From Clostridiales bacterium (GTDB lineage Bacteria; Bacillota; Clostridia; Tissierellales; Sedimentibacteraceae): a stretch of 5,835 nt of DNA. Shown here piece by piece: positions 1 through 5,780 of this stretch; within the stretch, counting starts at the first letter, position 1; the number at the start of each line of letters is the position of its first letter. The position numbers were made by a program, and so were the translations under genes. The stretch is from assembly GCA_003483345.1 (NCBI GenBank), contig DMWH01000068.1, positions 487 through 6,321 of the forward strand. The letters are read 5' to 3'. The notes under the pieces are model-generated. The model made no database searches and had not been told where the DNA came from. It worked only from the letters and a program-made list of their open reading frames with translations.

Positions 1-254
1 AGTATTTTCTCATATCCTTGCTCTATGGCATGTTTGATACAGGCAATATATGATTCAGGACTTGGCATTGAAGTGGTCGGATATGGTTTGAAAGTCATCA
101 GGTTCTTATAAAATTCATCGTTTGAAATATCTATTCGGTCTCTGTATTCCTTTCCTTCTATTGAAACAACCAGTGGAGCTAAACATATATTGTAACGATT
201 TAAAATTTCTTGAGATAAATCACACGTTGAATCTGCCATTAATTTTGTCTTCAT
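1..254 (-). CDS. DegV family protein (FakB-like fatty-acid-binding), 5' part only
   Basis: This is the N-terminal 84 residues of a gene that runs off the left edge; the reading frame is open to base 1. The start ATG is at 254-252, preceded by GGGAG (264-260) with a 5-nt gap. Two DegV signatures are visible: DSTCDL at residues 8-13 near the N-terminus, and TSMPSP at residues 61-66, the usual T-S-x-P-S-P loop. DegV/FakB proteins are normally about 280 residues, so roughly the first 30% is present. Known members bind a fatty acid and present it to the kinase FakA, which phosphorylates it for phospholipid synthesis in the cytoplasm. That role is inferred here from family membership. The gene is downstream of and co-oriented with the TetR gene but has its own promoter, so it need not belong to the TetR regulon. 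Confidence 0.88.
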   Translation of the reverse strand, partial: MKTKLMADSTCDLSQEILNRYNICLAPLVVSIEGKEYRDRIDISNDEFYKNLMTFKPYPTTSMPSPESYIACIKHAIEQGYEKI

Positions 255-280
255 ATAAGCTCCCGTTCTTATAGTATTTT

Positions 281-300
281 AGTGCTTGTATATTTGCACT
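281..300. repeat. Short inverted repeat just downstream of the DegV promoter
   Basis: AGTGC (281-285) and GCACT (296-300) are exact inverted copies separated by 10 nt. The right arm touches the -10 box at 301-306. The site therefore covers the predicted transcription start and could be an operator or a small 5' hairpin. Five-base arms are short and may be chance. Confidence 0.3.
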
Positions 301-329
301 ATCATACCATCCTATTCGACAATATTCAA
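301..329 (-). promoter_or_regulatory. Sigma-A-like promoter for the DegV-family gene
   Basis: On the minus strand, TTGAAT (329-324) and TATGAT (306-301) are separated by exactly 17 nt. TGG directly before the -10 makes it an extended -10. Transcription would begin near base 294, giving a leader of about 40 nt before the ATG at 254. This suggests the DegV gene is transcribed independently of tetR. I did not see a convincing GC-rich terminator after tetR, so read-through is also possible. Confidence 0.6.
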
Positions 330-412
330 CATTTTTCGTAATTCTTTGAAATACAATTTTTAGCAGCTCGTATATTAAATTGGTAAGCATATACAAGAGA
401 TATATTGCATTT

Positions 413-1033
413 TTAACTTTCTAACCCGTAAAGCAGTATTTTAAAGTGGTCCAGAACATACTCCTTCAAATCAATATCGGGATATCGGATACACCATTCA
501 TATGTAATGCCTCTGATAGCTAAGACCAAGTGTTTCGCCATATTATTAACAGGAATGTCTTGTCTTATCTCACCCCGCATGAGCCCTTTTTCCAATACTT
601 CAGTGAACAAATTATACAGCTCCCTGTTATAACTCATTGCAGATGATGTGTTTATAGTCTTTGTCAAGTGAGCTTTATAAAGCACTCTCATATTTTCTAA
701 TCCGATATTTGTTTCAATAAAATCGCAAATTTCTTCTGCCAATAAAACAAGGATATCAAGGATAGGCATATTATCAGGAAGAGAATTTAGAAAAGCTTTA
801 TAATCAATGTCTGCTTTGTTTGTATATTCATCTACAAGTTCAGCTGTAAGCGCATCTTTTGATTCAAAGTGTACATAGAATGCACCTTTGGATACTCCTG
901 CCGCCTCTACAATGGTATCAACACTTACTTTTTCGATTCCATGCTCCAAAGATAATTTTCGGGCGGCTTCATAAATTTTATTTTTTGTTTCAATTGCTTT
1001 CAATTTTCTTTTGTTTATATTTTTTTTCTCCAT
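413..1033 (-). CDS. TetR/AcrR-family transcriptional repressor
   Basis: This is a 206-residue one-component repressor, the usual TetR length. The N-terminal DNA-binding domain (about residues 12-58) carries the TetR helix-turn-helix, with VSVDTIVEAAGVSKGAFYVHF at 37-57 in a typical A-G-V-S-K-G-x-F-Y-x-H-F context. The rest is helical and variable, as expected for the ligand-binding and dimerisation domain; it gives no clue to the ligand. I chose the ATG at 1033 over the upstream in-frame ATG at 1066. A strong ribosome binding site, AAGGAGGG (1045-1038), sits 4-5 nt before 1033, and it would be inside the coding region if 1066 were used. The gene is divergent from the SLH surface-protein gene, and palindromic TGACT sites lie between them. 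Autorepression plus repression of that neighbour is the likely role, by inference. Confidence 0.93.
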   Translation of the reverse strand: MEKKNINKRKLKAIETKNKIYEAARKLSLEHGIEKVSVDTIVEAAGVSKGAFYVHFESKDALTAELVDEYTNKADIDYKAFLNSLPDNMPILDILVLLAEEICDFIETNIGLENMRVLYKAHLTKTINTSSAMSYNRELYNLFTEVLEKGLMRGEIRQDIPVNNMAKHLVLAIRGITYEWCIRYPDIDLKEYVLDHFKILLYGLES

Positions 1034-1049
1034 TCTTCCCTCCTTGTGA

Positions 1050-1078
1050 TTGACTGATTGGAACAAATATTGTATAAT
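1050..1078 (+). promoter_or_regulatory. Near-consensus sigma-A promoter for the SLH surface-protein gene
   Basis: TTGACT (1050-1055) and TATAAT (1073-1078) are separated by exactly 17 nt, one base from the full consensus. The start would fall near 1085, giving a leader of about 130 nt before the ATG at 1215. The -10 overlaps a TAATGACT half-site, and the start lies next to the TGACTGCAGTCA palindrome. This is a typical arrangement for an intrinsically strong promoter held off by a repressor. Confidence 0.75.
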
Positions 1079-1105
1079 GACTACGGTATGTGACTGCAGT
1101 CATTA
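1075..1105. promoter_or_regulatory. Probable TetR operator: nested inverted repeats of TGACT
   Basis: TAATGACT (1075-1082) and AGTCATTA (1098-1105) form an exact 8-bp inverted repeat with a 15-bp spacer. Inside its right part is the perfect 12-bp palindrome TGACTGCAGTCA (1091-1102), so the AGTCA arm is shared by both. A further TTGACT is the -35 of the rightward promoter (1050-1055). TetR dimers usually bind palindromes of roughly 15-20 bp between divergent genes. Here the site covers the -10/+1 region of the rightward promoter and the early transcribed region of the leftward one. Assignment to the adjacent TetR protein is inference. Confidence 0.6.
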
Positions 1106-1119
1106 ACTGCATTTTTTAA

Positions 1120-1148
1120 ATTATAACATATATTCCATTTTTTGTATA
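1120..1148 (-). promoter_or_regulatory. Candidate extended -10 promoter for tetR
   Basis: On the minus strand, TGTTATAAT (1128-1120) is a perfect extended -10 (TGNTATAAT). The hexamer 17 nt upstream (1148-1143, TATACA) is a poor -35, which extended -10 promoters tolerate. Transcription would start near 1113 and run through the palindrome at 1091-1102 before reaching the ATG at 1033, giving a leader of about 80 nt. Repressor bound at the palindrome would block it. Confidence 0.45.
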
Positions 1149-1164
1149 GATGGATATTAAAAAA

Positions 1165-1180
1165 GAAACTCTTAAGTTTC
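1165..1180 (+). repeat. Small hairpin in the leader of the SLH gene
   Basis: GAAACT (1165-1170) and AGTTTC (1175-1180) can pair around a 4-nt loop in the untranslated leader, 35 nt before the start codon. There is no following T-run, so it is not a terminator. It may be a weak mRNA 5' structure or chance. Confidence 0.25.
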
Positions 1181-1214
1181 ACTTATTAGACAAGTCATAA
1201 TAGGAGGAAGATTT

Positions 1215-3650
1215 ATGAAAAAAGGTATTATATTGCTACTGATTATTACGCTTATTCTATCTTTATTCCAAACAGCATTTGCTCAAATATATGATATAAG
1301 TAACCATTGGGCAAGCAAAGAAATTAATTATTTGGTAGAGAGAGAGGTATTAAGCGGATACCCGGATGGAACTTTTAAACCGGATAATCCAATAACAAAG
1401 GCGGAGTTTTACAAAGTAATTAATAAATTATTAAATTTTGAAGAAAGAGCAGATATTACATATTCAGACGTAAATGAAACAGACTGGTATTATGAAGATG
1501 TGGGAAAGGCATTGGCAGCAGGATACATCAGCCCTGCAACAGTATTGTTGCCAAATGAATATATAACAAGGCAAGAGGTAGCAAGAATCTTAGGATTTGT
1601 TTATAATCTTGATGATGTGTCAGAAGCTGCAAGCGTATTTTCGGATTCTGAGTCAATATTGCCTGAAATAAGAGGTTATATTGGCGTATTATTCGAAAAC
1701 AATCTATTACATGGATATCCGGATGGAACATTTAAGCCTTCAGCAAATATTACCAGAGCTGAAGTAGTTAAGCTGATTTACAATGTTCTTGAAAAGCTGA
1801 ATAATTTACCGATAAAGGTAAGTGCCAATGAATCAGAGAAGGTATCTGATTCATCTCACAGGGATACTTCAGTAAAAAGATATACATTAACGGAAGGAAC
1901 AAATGAAATAACTACACACGTTAAAATAAGAACAGGTACAGTGATTGGAAACGTGACAATTGAATACACCGGCAGTGCAGATTTAAAATTACCTGCCGGA
2001 TTGACTGTAGATGGGGATTTAACCGTAATAGCACCAAAGGCTACTGTAAACAACTATGCAAGCGTAACCGGGAATATAATAATCCGGGATGTAGCAAGCA
2101 CAACTTGGAATGAATATGCAGATGGCAATATATTAATTGTTGAAGATGAAAATGGCTTAGTATTACATGTAGTTGGAAATGTCAGGGGTATTACAGTAAG
2201 CGAATCAACAGATGGAAATATAACAATTGCTTTAAGCAGAGATGTCAATACGGATGCTATAGAATTTATAGCAATCAAGGGACCTGTTACATTAATAACG
2301 CAAAAGCTTATACAAGCAACTATTAAGGAAGGAACAACAATCATTGTCAAATCCAGTATTGATGGAAAAGAAATTGAATTTACAGGTACCGGCGAGGAAG
2401 TTGAAATATTAGACGGTTATCCCATAGTTCCGGTTACAATTAATTATTTAGATGAAAAGACTAAGGAAGTTATAGCTTCAGTTATTGAGTATAGCATTGA
2501 TAATGGAGAAAACTGGATAGCCGGACCCGGCAGTGAATTGGATTTGATACCCGGAAAGGATGTTATTTTTAGAATTGCTGAGATGCCGTCGAGGGAATTA
2601 CAAACACTTATAGTACCGGAACGGCCAGAAGGTATATCATTTTCCTATGCTAATAGTGTGAGTGATTATTTAATGGGTTTGCCTGCAGGCGCAACTAATA
2701 TAGAAGCAAGAATTTTAGCCGGCGAAAGGGTTTATCAGGATTGGACTGATATAACAGTTGACTCTGATGGAAAGGCAAGTTTAATTCACGGTGGGGGAGA
2801 TTTAATTCAAGTCAGGACAAAGGCTGTAACCGGGTCCGCCTTTGCCGGAGATATTGTTCAGCATTATTCCAAAAAAAGTATCAGTGAATTAGATATTGGA
2901 GATTTGGTTGTAGATAATTCTTGGCAGTGGGAGTATAAAACCGGCAGCGGATATTCGGGAACCGGTGAACTAAAACCGGTTACTTGGATTGTAGCAGCAA
3001 AAGAACATTACGGCATGGATTCCGGAGTGACCTTGTTGTCTAAAGATTTAATAGGTCAATTTACCTTTGACAATAGGACTGATGTACATCATAACGGAGT
3101 TAATCTTTGGGGACCCAGCAACCATATCCGCCCATGGCTGAATAGTGTGGGGATATATGAGGAAAATGGATTTTACAATGCTTTTTCAATAGAATTTATG
3201 AATTCGGTATTAATGACTGATGTACCAAATGAAGGTTATTGGGAAGGCAAATACACAACACAAGATAAAGTGTTTATTCCATCAATTACAGAATTGGGTG
3301 CTCCGGAGGTGGCTTTGGAATATTATGATGAAGAACTTGATGAAACTTTTGAAATAGGAATTACTTACGTAATAGGTACAGTTTATCCATATTTTGAAAA
3401 TGCATCCAATTCAGATAGAATTGCTAAATTAGGAGCAAGCAATTTTAGCTACTGGACCCGGTCTCCGGAAGATTGGCTGAAAGATATAGTGCATTGCATC
3501 TTAAATGACGGAAGTCGTGGAATTTATTGGGGTGAAAATCTACAAGCAAAAGATAATAATGGTGTTCGACCTGCTGTAAATATAGCACCTGATACACTGG
3601 TATCGGGTATCCCGAATGAAAATGGGGCTTACGAGATTTTCTATGAATAG
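1215..3650 (+). CDS. Secreted SLH-domain cell-surface protein with C-terminal DUF6273 domain
   Basis: This is an 811-residue exported protein. AGGAGG (1202-1207) lies 7 nt before the ATG. Residues 1-23 are a signal peptide: KK, a long hydrophobic core, then AFA before the likely cleavage site. Three SLH domains follow at about 26-72, 84-131 and 142-193. Their binding motifs are ITKAE (60-64), ITRQE (117-121) and ITRAE (179-183); GYPDGTFKP occurs in the first and third. SLH trimers bind pyruvylated secondary cell-wall polymer and so anchor the protein on the cell surface. After a Ser-rich linker (about 203-220), residues 223-400 are rich in beta-strand, with pectin-lyase/bactofilin-like alternation. 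Residues 402-550 look like one or two Ig-like modules. Residues 557-790 match DUF6273: PVTWIVA, the N-x-W-x-x-S-N-x-I-R-x-W-L-N stretch, FIPSITELG, YWTRSP and GVRPAVNI. Its function is unknown. Control by the divergent TetR is inferred. Confidence 0.9.
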   Translation: MKKGIILLLIITLILSLFQTAFAQIYDISNHWASKEINYLVEREVLSGYPDGTFKPDNPITKAEFYKVINKLLNFEERADITYSDVNETDWYYEDVGKALAAGYISPATVLLPNEYITRQEVARILGFVYNLDDVSEAASVFSDSESILPEIRGYIGVLFENNLLHGYPDGTFKPSANITRAEVVKLIYNVLEKLNNLPIKVSANESEKVSDSSHRDTSVKRYTLTEGTNEITTHVKIRTGTVIGNVTIEYTGSADLKLPAGLTVDGDLTVIAPKATVNNYASVTGNIIIRDVASTTWNEYADGNILIVEDENGLVLHVVGNVRGITVSESTDGNITIALSRDVNTDAIEFIAIKGPVTLITQKLIQATIKEGTTIIVKSSIDGKEIEFTGTGEEVEILDGYPIVPVTINYLDEKTKEVIASVIEYSIDNGENWIAGPGSELDLIPGKDVIFRIAEMPSRELQTLIVPERPEGISFSYANSVSDYLMGLPAGATNIEARILAGERVYQDWTDITVDSDGKASLIHGGGDLIQVRTKAVTGSAFAGDIVQHYSKKSISELDIGDLVVDNSWQWEYKTGSGYSGTGELKPVTWIVAAKEHYGMDSGVTLLSKDLIGQFTFDNRTDVHHNGVNLWGPSNHIRPWLNSVGIYEENGFYNAFSIEFMNSVLMTDVPNEGYWEGKYTTQDKVFIPSITELGAPEVALEYYDEELDETFEIGITYVIGTVYPYFENASNSDRIAKLGASNFSYWTRSPEDWLKDIVHCILNDGSRGIYWGENLQAKDNNGVRPAVNIAPDTLVSGIPNENGAYEIFYE
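1356..1738 (+). repeat. Duplicated SLH-coding segment (copies at 1356-1381 and 1713-1738)
   Basis: The 26-bp segments at 1356-1381 and 1713-1738 match at 23 of 26 positions. They encode the same peptide, GYPDGTFKP, in the first and third SLH domains. The second SLH domain lacks this loop sequence and has diverged. This is ordinary internal repetition in SLH proteins, but it is a possible site for recombination that would delete one SLH unit. Confidence 0.75.
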
Positions 3651-3686
3651 GTTGACTGCAGCAAGATAAATTAAGATTATAAATAG

Positions 3687-3730
3687 AAAAAAAGGCCAGT
3701 TGGATTATTTATCTATACTGGTCTTTTATT
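3687..3730. terminator. Bidirectional intrinsic terminator between convergent genes
   Basis: An 11-bp stem is formed by 3690-3700 (AAAAGGCCAGT) and 3717-3727 (ACTGGTCTTTT), with one G-T wobble. Within the 16-nt loop, a further 5 pairs (3701-3705 with 3711-3715) can stack beyond a single bulged base. On the plus strand it is followed by a T-rich stretch, serving the SLH gene that ends at 3650. On the minus strand the seven A's at 3687-3693 become a T7 run, serving the dehydrogenase-like gene that ends at 3774. Confidence 0.85.
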
Positions 3731-3735
3731 ATTAT

Positions 3736-3766
3736 ATGAATACTGATTAACATTTAATCAATTCAT
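3736..3766. repeat. AU-rich near-perfect hairpin at the 3' end of the dehydrogenase-like gene
   Basis: TGATTAA (3744-3750) and TTAATCA (3754-3760) are exact inverted copies around a 3-nt loop. Outside them, ATGAAT (3736-3741) pairs with ATTCAT (3761-3766), leaving a 2-nt bulge (3742-3743), so 13 pairs form in 31 nt. It begins 7 nt after the minus-strand stop codon and precedes the GC-containing terminator. It has no T-run of its own, so it may be an RNA 3'-end stabiliser or a protein-binding palindrome. Confidence 0.5.
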
Positions 3767-3773
3767 GATTAGG

Positions 3774-5177
3774 TTATACAATTTCAAAAACAGTTCCCTG
3801 ATTAAAATCAGTTACATTGGATGAGCCGTATACACCTAAATACAGTCTTGATTGAGTGAGGTTTGCTCCCAAACTTACATAGTAAGCTGATTGAGTTCCA
3901 AAATTATAATTGGGTTCAATAATGCTGTAATCATTCAGTTTGCATTCCGTCCGCACTTTTGTGTAAGCCAATACTCCTCTTGCAGGTGTGCTTCCTCTCC
4001 TGACAAAATCTATAAAAAGAATGCAGCCTGTCAAATCGGGAATTTCACTGCCCATATAGGGCTGAATACCTGTAAGAGCCGTACCGCTGAATTTATCGGG
4101 ACGCGAATCCATGTGATAATAACAGGTCAAAGGTAATATGCGTTTGGTTGCTAAACTGATTGCTTCATTGTAATAAGCTATGGTTTCTTCAACCAAAGAA
4201 GGATTTGATAAACAGGGGTTTATAATAGGTGTCGGCAAATCACCTTCCCATCCTCTCCAACCGAGATTGATTAAACCATCCTCATTAAGACTACGATTTT
4301 GAGTAGAAGCTGAAATAATTTCTGTTACCGGAATAGGTTTATAATAAATAAAAGAAAAAACCGATTCTACCAAATCCTGACCGACATTTCCGACATATTT
4401 AATATATTGATTATTATACCTTTGAAATGCAATGCCCGGAATATTGCGGGTACCTTTTGCGATTACGGTAAGCGTTCTTTGAACAGCTTCGGGAAGCTCA
4501 TTAAAACGTGTAACAGCCGGAAGATTGTTTATCAGTATATCAGTGTTTACATCAATTTCAATAATTTTTCCTGCAATTTCCATTATATTTTGGCTTAAAT
4601 TAAAAGGGTCATAACCTGAGCCGCCATCCCCGGTTGTAAGTACTAACCTTCCCGTTTCAGGTGAAAAGTTTAAGTTGTTGACACCATTATGGTTCAAAAA
4701 GGGTCTTCTTAAATTCAGCAGTGTACGCCTTCTTTGAGATTGACCGCTTGGTTGTAAAATCCACTCTTCAACCGTATCAATATGGTCATATTGCGTATTT
4801 CTGTTTACCCATCTTAAGCTCAATGTTTCCGGCTCGCAGGGATTTGGATGAAATGAGCCTGAAAGAGCACCCTGCCCTTGTGTTCCTGCTTTCGAATAAT
4901 GAAGATAAAAAAGCCCGTTGTAATAAAAGTTTGGGTGAAAGGCTAAGCCTAAAAGTCCGCGCTCATCATATCCGCCATTGGCCCCCAGCTCAATAATTCT
5001 CTGGCGAATATCCAAAAAAAGCCTTGCTATTCTGTTTCTTATGTAGAAAATCTCACCTACCTGCGTAGCAACAAATATGCTCTCCATTGTGTCACCGGGA
5101 AGTACAGCAGTCTTTATAACGGTTGGTAAATTTATATTGCTGATAATTGGTCGCAAACTAACATTAACCTTTTTCAA
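3774..5177 (-). CDS. Glucose/sorbosone dehydrogenase-type (PQQ-dependent sugar dehydrogenase-like) beta-propeller protein
   Basis: This 467-residue protein spans nearly a whole GSDH six-bladed propeller. Family landmarks in order are PGDTMESIFVATQVGEI (27-43), ERGLLGLAFHPNF (72-84), NHNG (162-165), TTGDGG (181-186), GKIIEIDV (203-210), GTRNIPG (242-248), VGQDLVESV (265-273), NLGWRGWEG (304-312) and GTVFEIV at the end. In soluble PQQ glucose dehydrogenases a catalytic His and an Arg-Asn pair contact PQQ; H163 and R244-N245 are the apparent equivalents, so activity is possible. The start is TTG (5177-5175). The codon just upstream is an in-frame TAA, and AAAGGAGTG (5193-5185) is well placed. 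No signal peptide is visible, which is unusual because PQQ sugar dehydrogenases usually act outside the cytoplasm. The gene lies 109 nt downstream of the co-oriented 142-residue gene. Substrate and cofactor are unknown. Confidence 0.85.
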   Translation of the reverse strand: MKKVNVSLRPIISNINLPTVIKTAVLPGDTMESIFVATQVGEIFYIRNRIARLFLDIRQRIIELGANGGYDERGLLGLAFHPNFYYNGLFYLHYSKAGTQGQGALSGSFHPNPCEPETLSLRWVNRNTQYDHIDTVEEWILQPSGQSQRRRTLLNLRRPFLNHNGVNNLNFSPETGRLVLTTGDGGSGYDPFNLSQNIMEIAGKIIEIDVNTDILINNLPAVTRFNELPEAVQRTLTVIAKGTRNIPGIAFQRYNNQYIKYVGNVGQDLVESVFSFIYYKPIPVTEIISASTQNRSLNEDGLINLGWRGWEGDLPTPIINPCLSNPSLVEETIAYYNEAISLATKRILPLTCYYHMDSRPDKFSGTALTGIQPYMGSEIPDLTGCILFIDFVRRGSTPARGVLAYTKVRTECKLNDYSIIEPNYNFGTQSAYYVSLGANLTQSRLYLGVYGSSNVTDFNQGTVFEIV

Positions 5178-5193
5178 TTATTTTCACTCCTTT
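5175..5193 (-). promoter_or_regulatory. Ribosome binding site that fixes a TTG start
   Basis: AAAGGAGTG (5193-5185) is a strong Shine-Dalgarno match 9 nt before TTG (5177-5175). An in-frame TAA at 5180-5178 directly abuts the TTG, so no start further upstream is possible. The first in-frame Met is residue 31, inside the first conserved propeller strand. TTG is therefore the start. Confidence 0.85.
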
Positions 5194-5225
5194 ATATTTT
5201 TTGGAGGGGGTATCTGTCTCGTTTA

Positions 5226-5254
5226 AATATATGTTTGCATGCTTTTTATTATGC
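5226..5254 (-). promoter_or_regulatory. Candidate sigma-E-like (mother-cell sporulation) promoter before the dehydrogenase-like gene
   Basis: On the minus strand, GCATAAT (5254-5248) and CATATATT (5233-5226) are 14 nt apart. The Bacillus sigma-E consensus is about KMATATT, 14-15 nt, CATACANT; the match is 6 of 7 and 7 of 8. Transcription would start near 5219, about 40 nt before the TTG start. AT-rich DNA yields such matches by chance, so this is only a candidate. No good sigma-A promoter was seen in this gap. Confidence 0.3.
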
Positions 5255-5269
5255 AGGCATATCCCTGAT

Positions 5270-5290
5270 GTAATTAAAAATGTTAATTAC
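5270..5290. repeat. AT-only inverted repeat over the stop codon of the 142-residue gene
   Basis: GTAATTA (5270-5276) and TAATTAC (5284-5290) are exact inverted copies around a 7-nt loop. The right arm contains the TAA stop of the minus-strand gene. The stem is too AT-rich and lacks a T-run for a confident terminator. It might attenuate transcription into the next gene or protect the 3' end. Confidence 0.35.
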
Positions 5291-5715
5291 CAATGTTTTT
5301 CAGGAATTATAATAAATCTTACGTAAGATTCTCCTTCCATAACAGGAGTTAAAACAACATTAAAAGAGGTTGTTGTATTGGGGAAAATCTCAATATTCAT
5401 TACAATAACGCTGTAATATCCGGGAGCATCCACTCTCATATGGTATTCGTCAGTGTTTGCTTCACCCAATTCATGAATTACAGGAAGTTCTATGATAGGA
5501 ATTTTTCCATTTTCATCTGTATAATGGCTTACTATTTCATTTTCTATAGCTGATTCCCTGTATATACCTCTTAATTCATAAAGAGATACGCTGACACGAG
5601 CACCTTCTATCGGATTGCCTTCTTCCGAGAATACCCTCACCTCTAAAAAACCTGTATTTCCACTTGATTCAAGTTTATTGACTTTTCTATTTATATATGT
5701 CCTCCCATTAAGCAT
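5287..5715 (-). CDS. Small protein with carboxypeptidase-regulatory-like beta-sandwich domain
   Basis: This 142-residue protein begins at ATG 5715-5713, with AAAGGA (5729-5724) 8 nt upstream. Residues 20-125 read as one carboxypeptidase-regulatory-like domain (transthyretin-like fold): TGFLEVRVFSEEGNPIEGAR (21-40) as strand A to the P-x-x-G-A turn, YTDENGKIP (65-73) as the T-D-x-x-G turn, then VDAPGYYSVIVMNIEIFP (95-112). The same pattern, with V-F-S/T near the start and APGYY then an N-x-x-I-F-P motif, occurs in the N-terminal part of clostridial spore-cortex or peptidoglycan-binding proteins as I recall them. Here the domain stands alone, with a short tail (126-142) ending KHW. There is no signal peptide or membrane segment. 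It may be a structural or adaptor protein. The downstream propeller gene is co-oriented and could be a partner. A spore role is inference only. Confidence 0.7.
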   Translation of the reverse strand: MLNGRTYINRKVNKLESSGNTGFLEVRVFSEEGNPIEGARVSVSLYELRGIYRESAIENEIVSHYTDENGKIPIIELPVIHELGEANTDEYHMRVDAPGYYSVIVMNIEIFPNTTTSFNVVLTPVMEGESYVRFIIIPEKHW

Positions 5716-5750
5716 TTATAACATCCTTTCATTATTTTTCAATCATTAGT

Positions 5751-5780
5751 ATAATATATTCAATAAGAAATCTTTGTAAA
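5751..5780 (-). promoter_or_regulatory. Candidate promoter for the 142-residue gene
   Basis: On the minus strand, TTTACA (5780-5775) and TATTAT (5756-5751) are 18 nt apart, a fair sigma-A match. TATACT two bases further downstream is an alternative -10 with longer spacing. Transcription would start near 5744, about 28 nt before the ATG. The -35 lies inside one arm of the TGTAAACA/TGTTTACA inverted repeat. Confidence 0.4.

Noticed and set aside
389..410. A possible tetR terminator (GCATATAC / TATATTGC dyad)
   Set aside because: The stem needs a bulge, is nearly all A-T, and has no T-run after it on the minus strand.
859..1053. Open frames opposite or within the main genes (for example 859-1053 plus, 1528-2350 minus, 3891-4996 plus)
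   Set aside because: They overlap genes with clear family matches, lack good ribosome binding sites, and have low-complexity or composition-driven protein sequences. They are antisense shadows.
1034..1066. An 11-residue N-terminal extension of the TetR protein, from the ATG at 1066
   Set aside because: The strong ribosome binding site AAGGAGGG (1045-1038) would be inside this extension, no good site precedes 1066, and TetR proteins normally start a few residues before the basic stretch seen after 1033.
1085..1214. A riboswitch in the 130-nt leader of the SLH gene
   Set aside because: Only a 6-bp hairpin (1165-1180) is seen. There is no recognisable conserved riboswitch core and no terminator or anti-terminator pair.
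3470..3600. A diversity-generating-retroelement variable region at the C-terminus of the SLH/DUF6273 protein
   Set aside because: The domain end is lectin-like, but no template repeat copy of this stretch and no reverse transcriptase are visible in the window. A retroelement elsewhere in the genome cannot be excluded.
5231..5326. A 31-codon plus-strand reading frame starting at ATG 5231, with a GGAGGGGG run upstream near 5203-5210
   Set aside because: The purine run is about 20 nt from the ATG, too far for translation. The frame overlaps the end of a well-supported minus-strand gene, and the peptide has no recognisable features.
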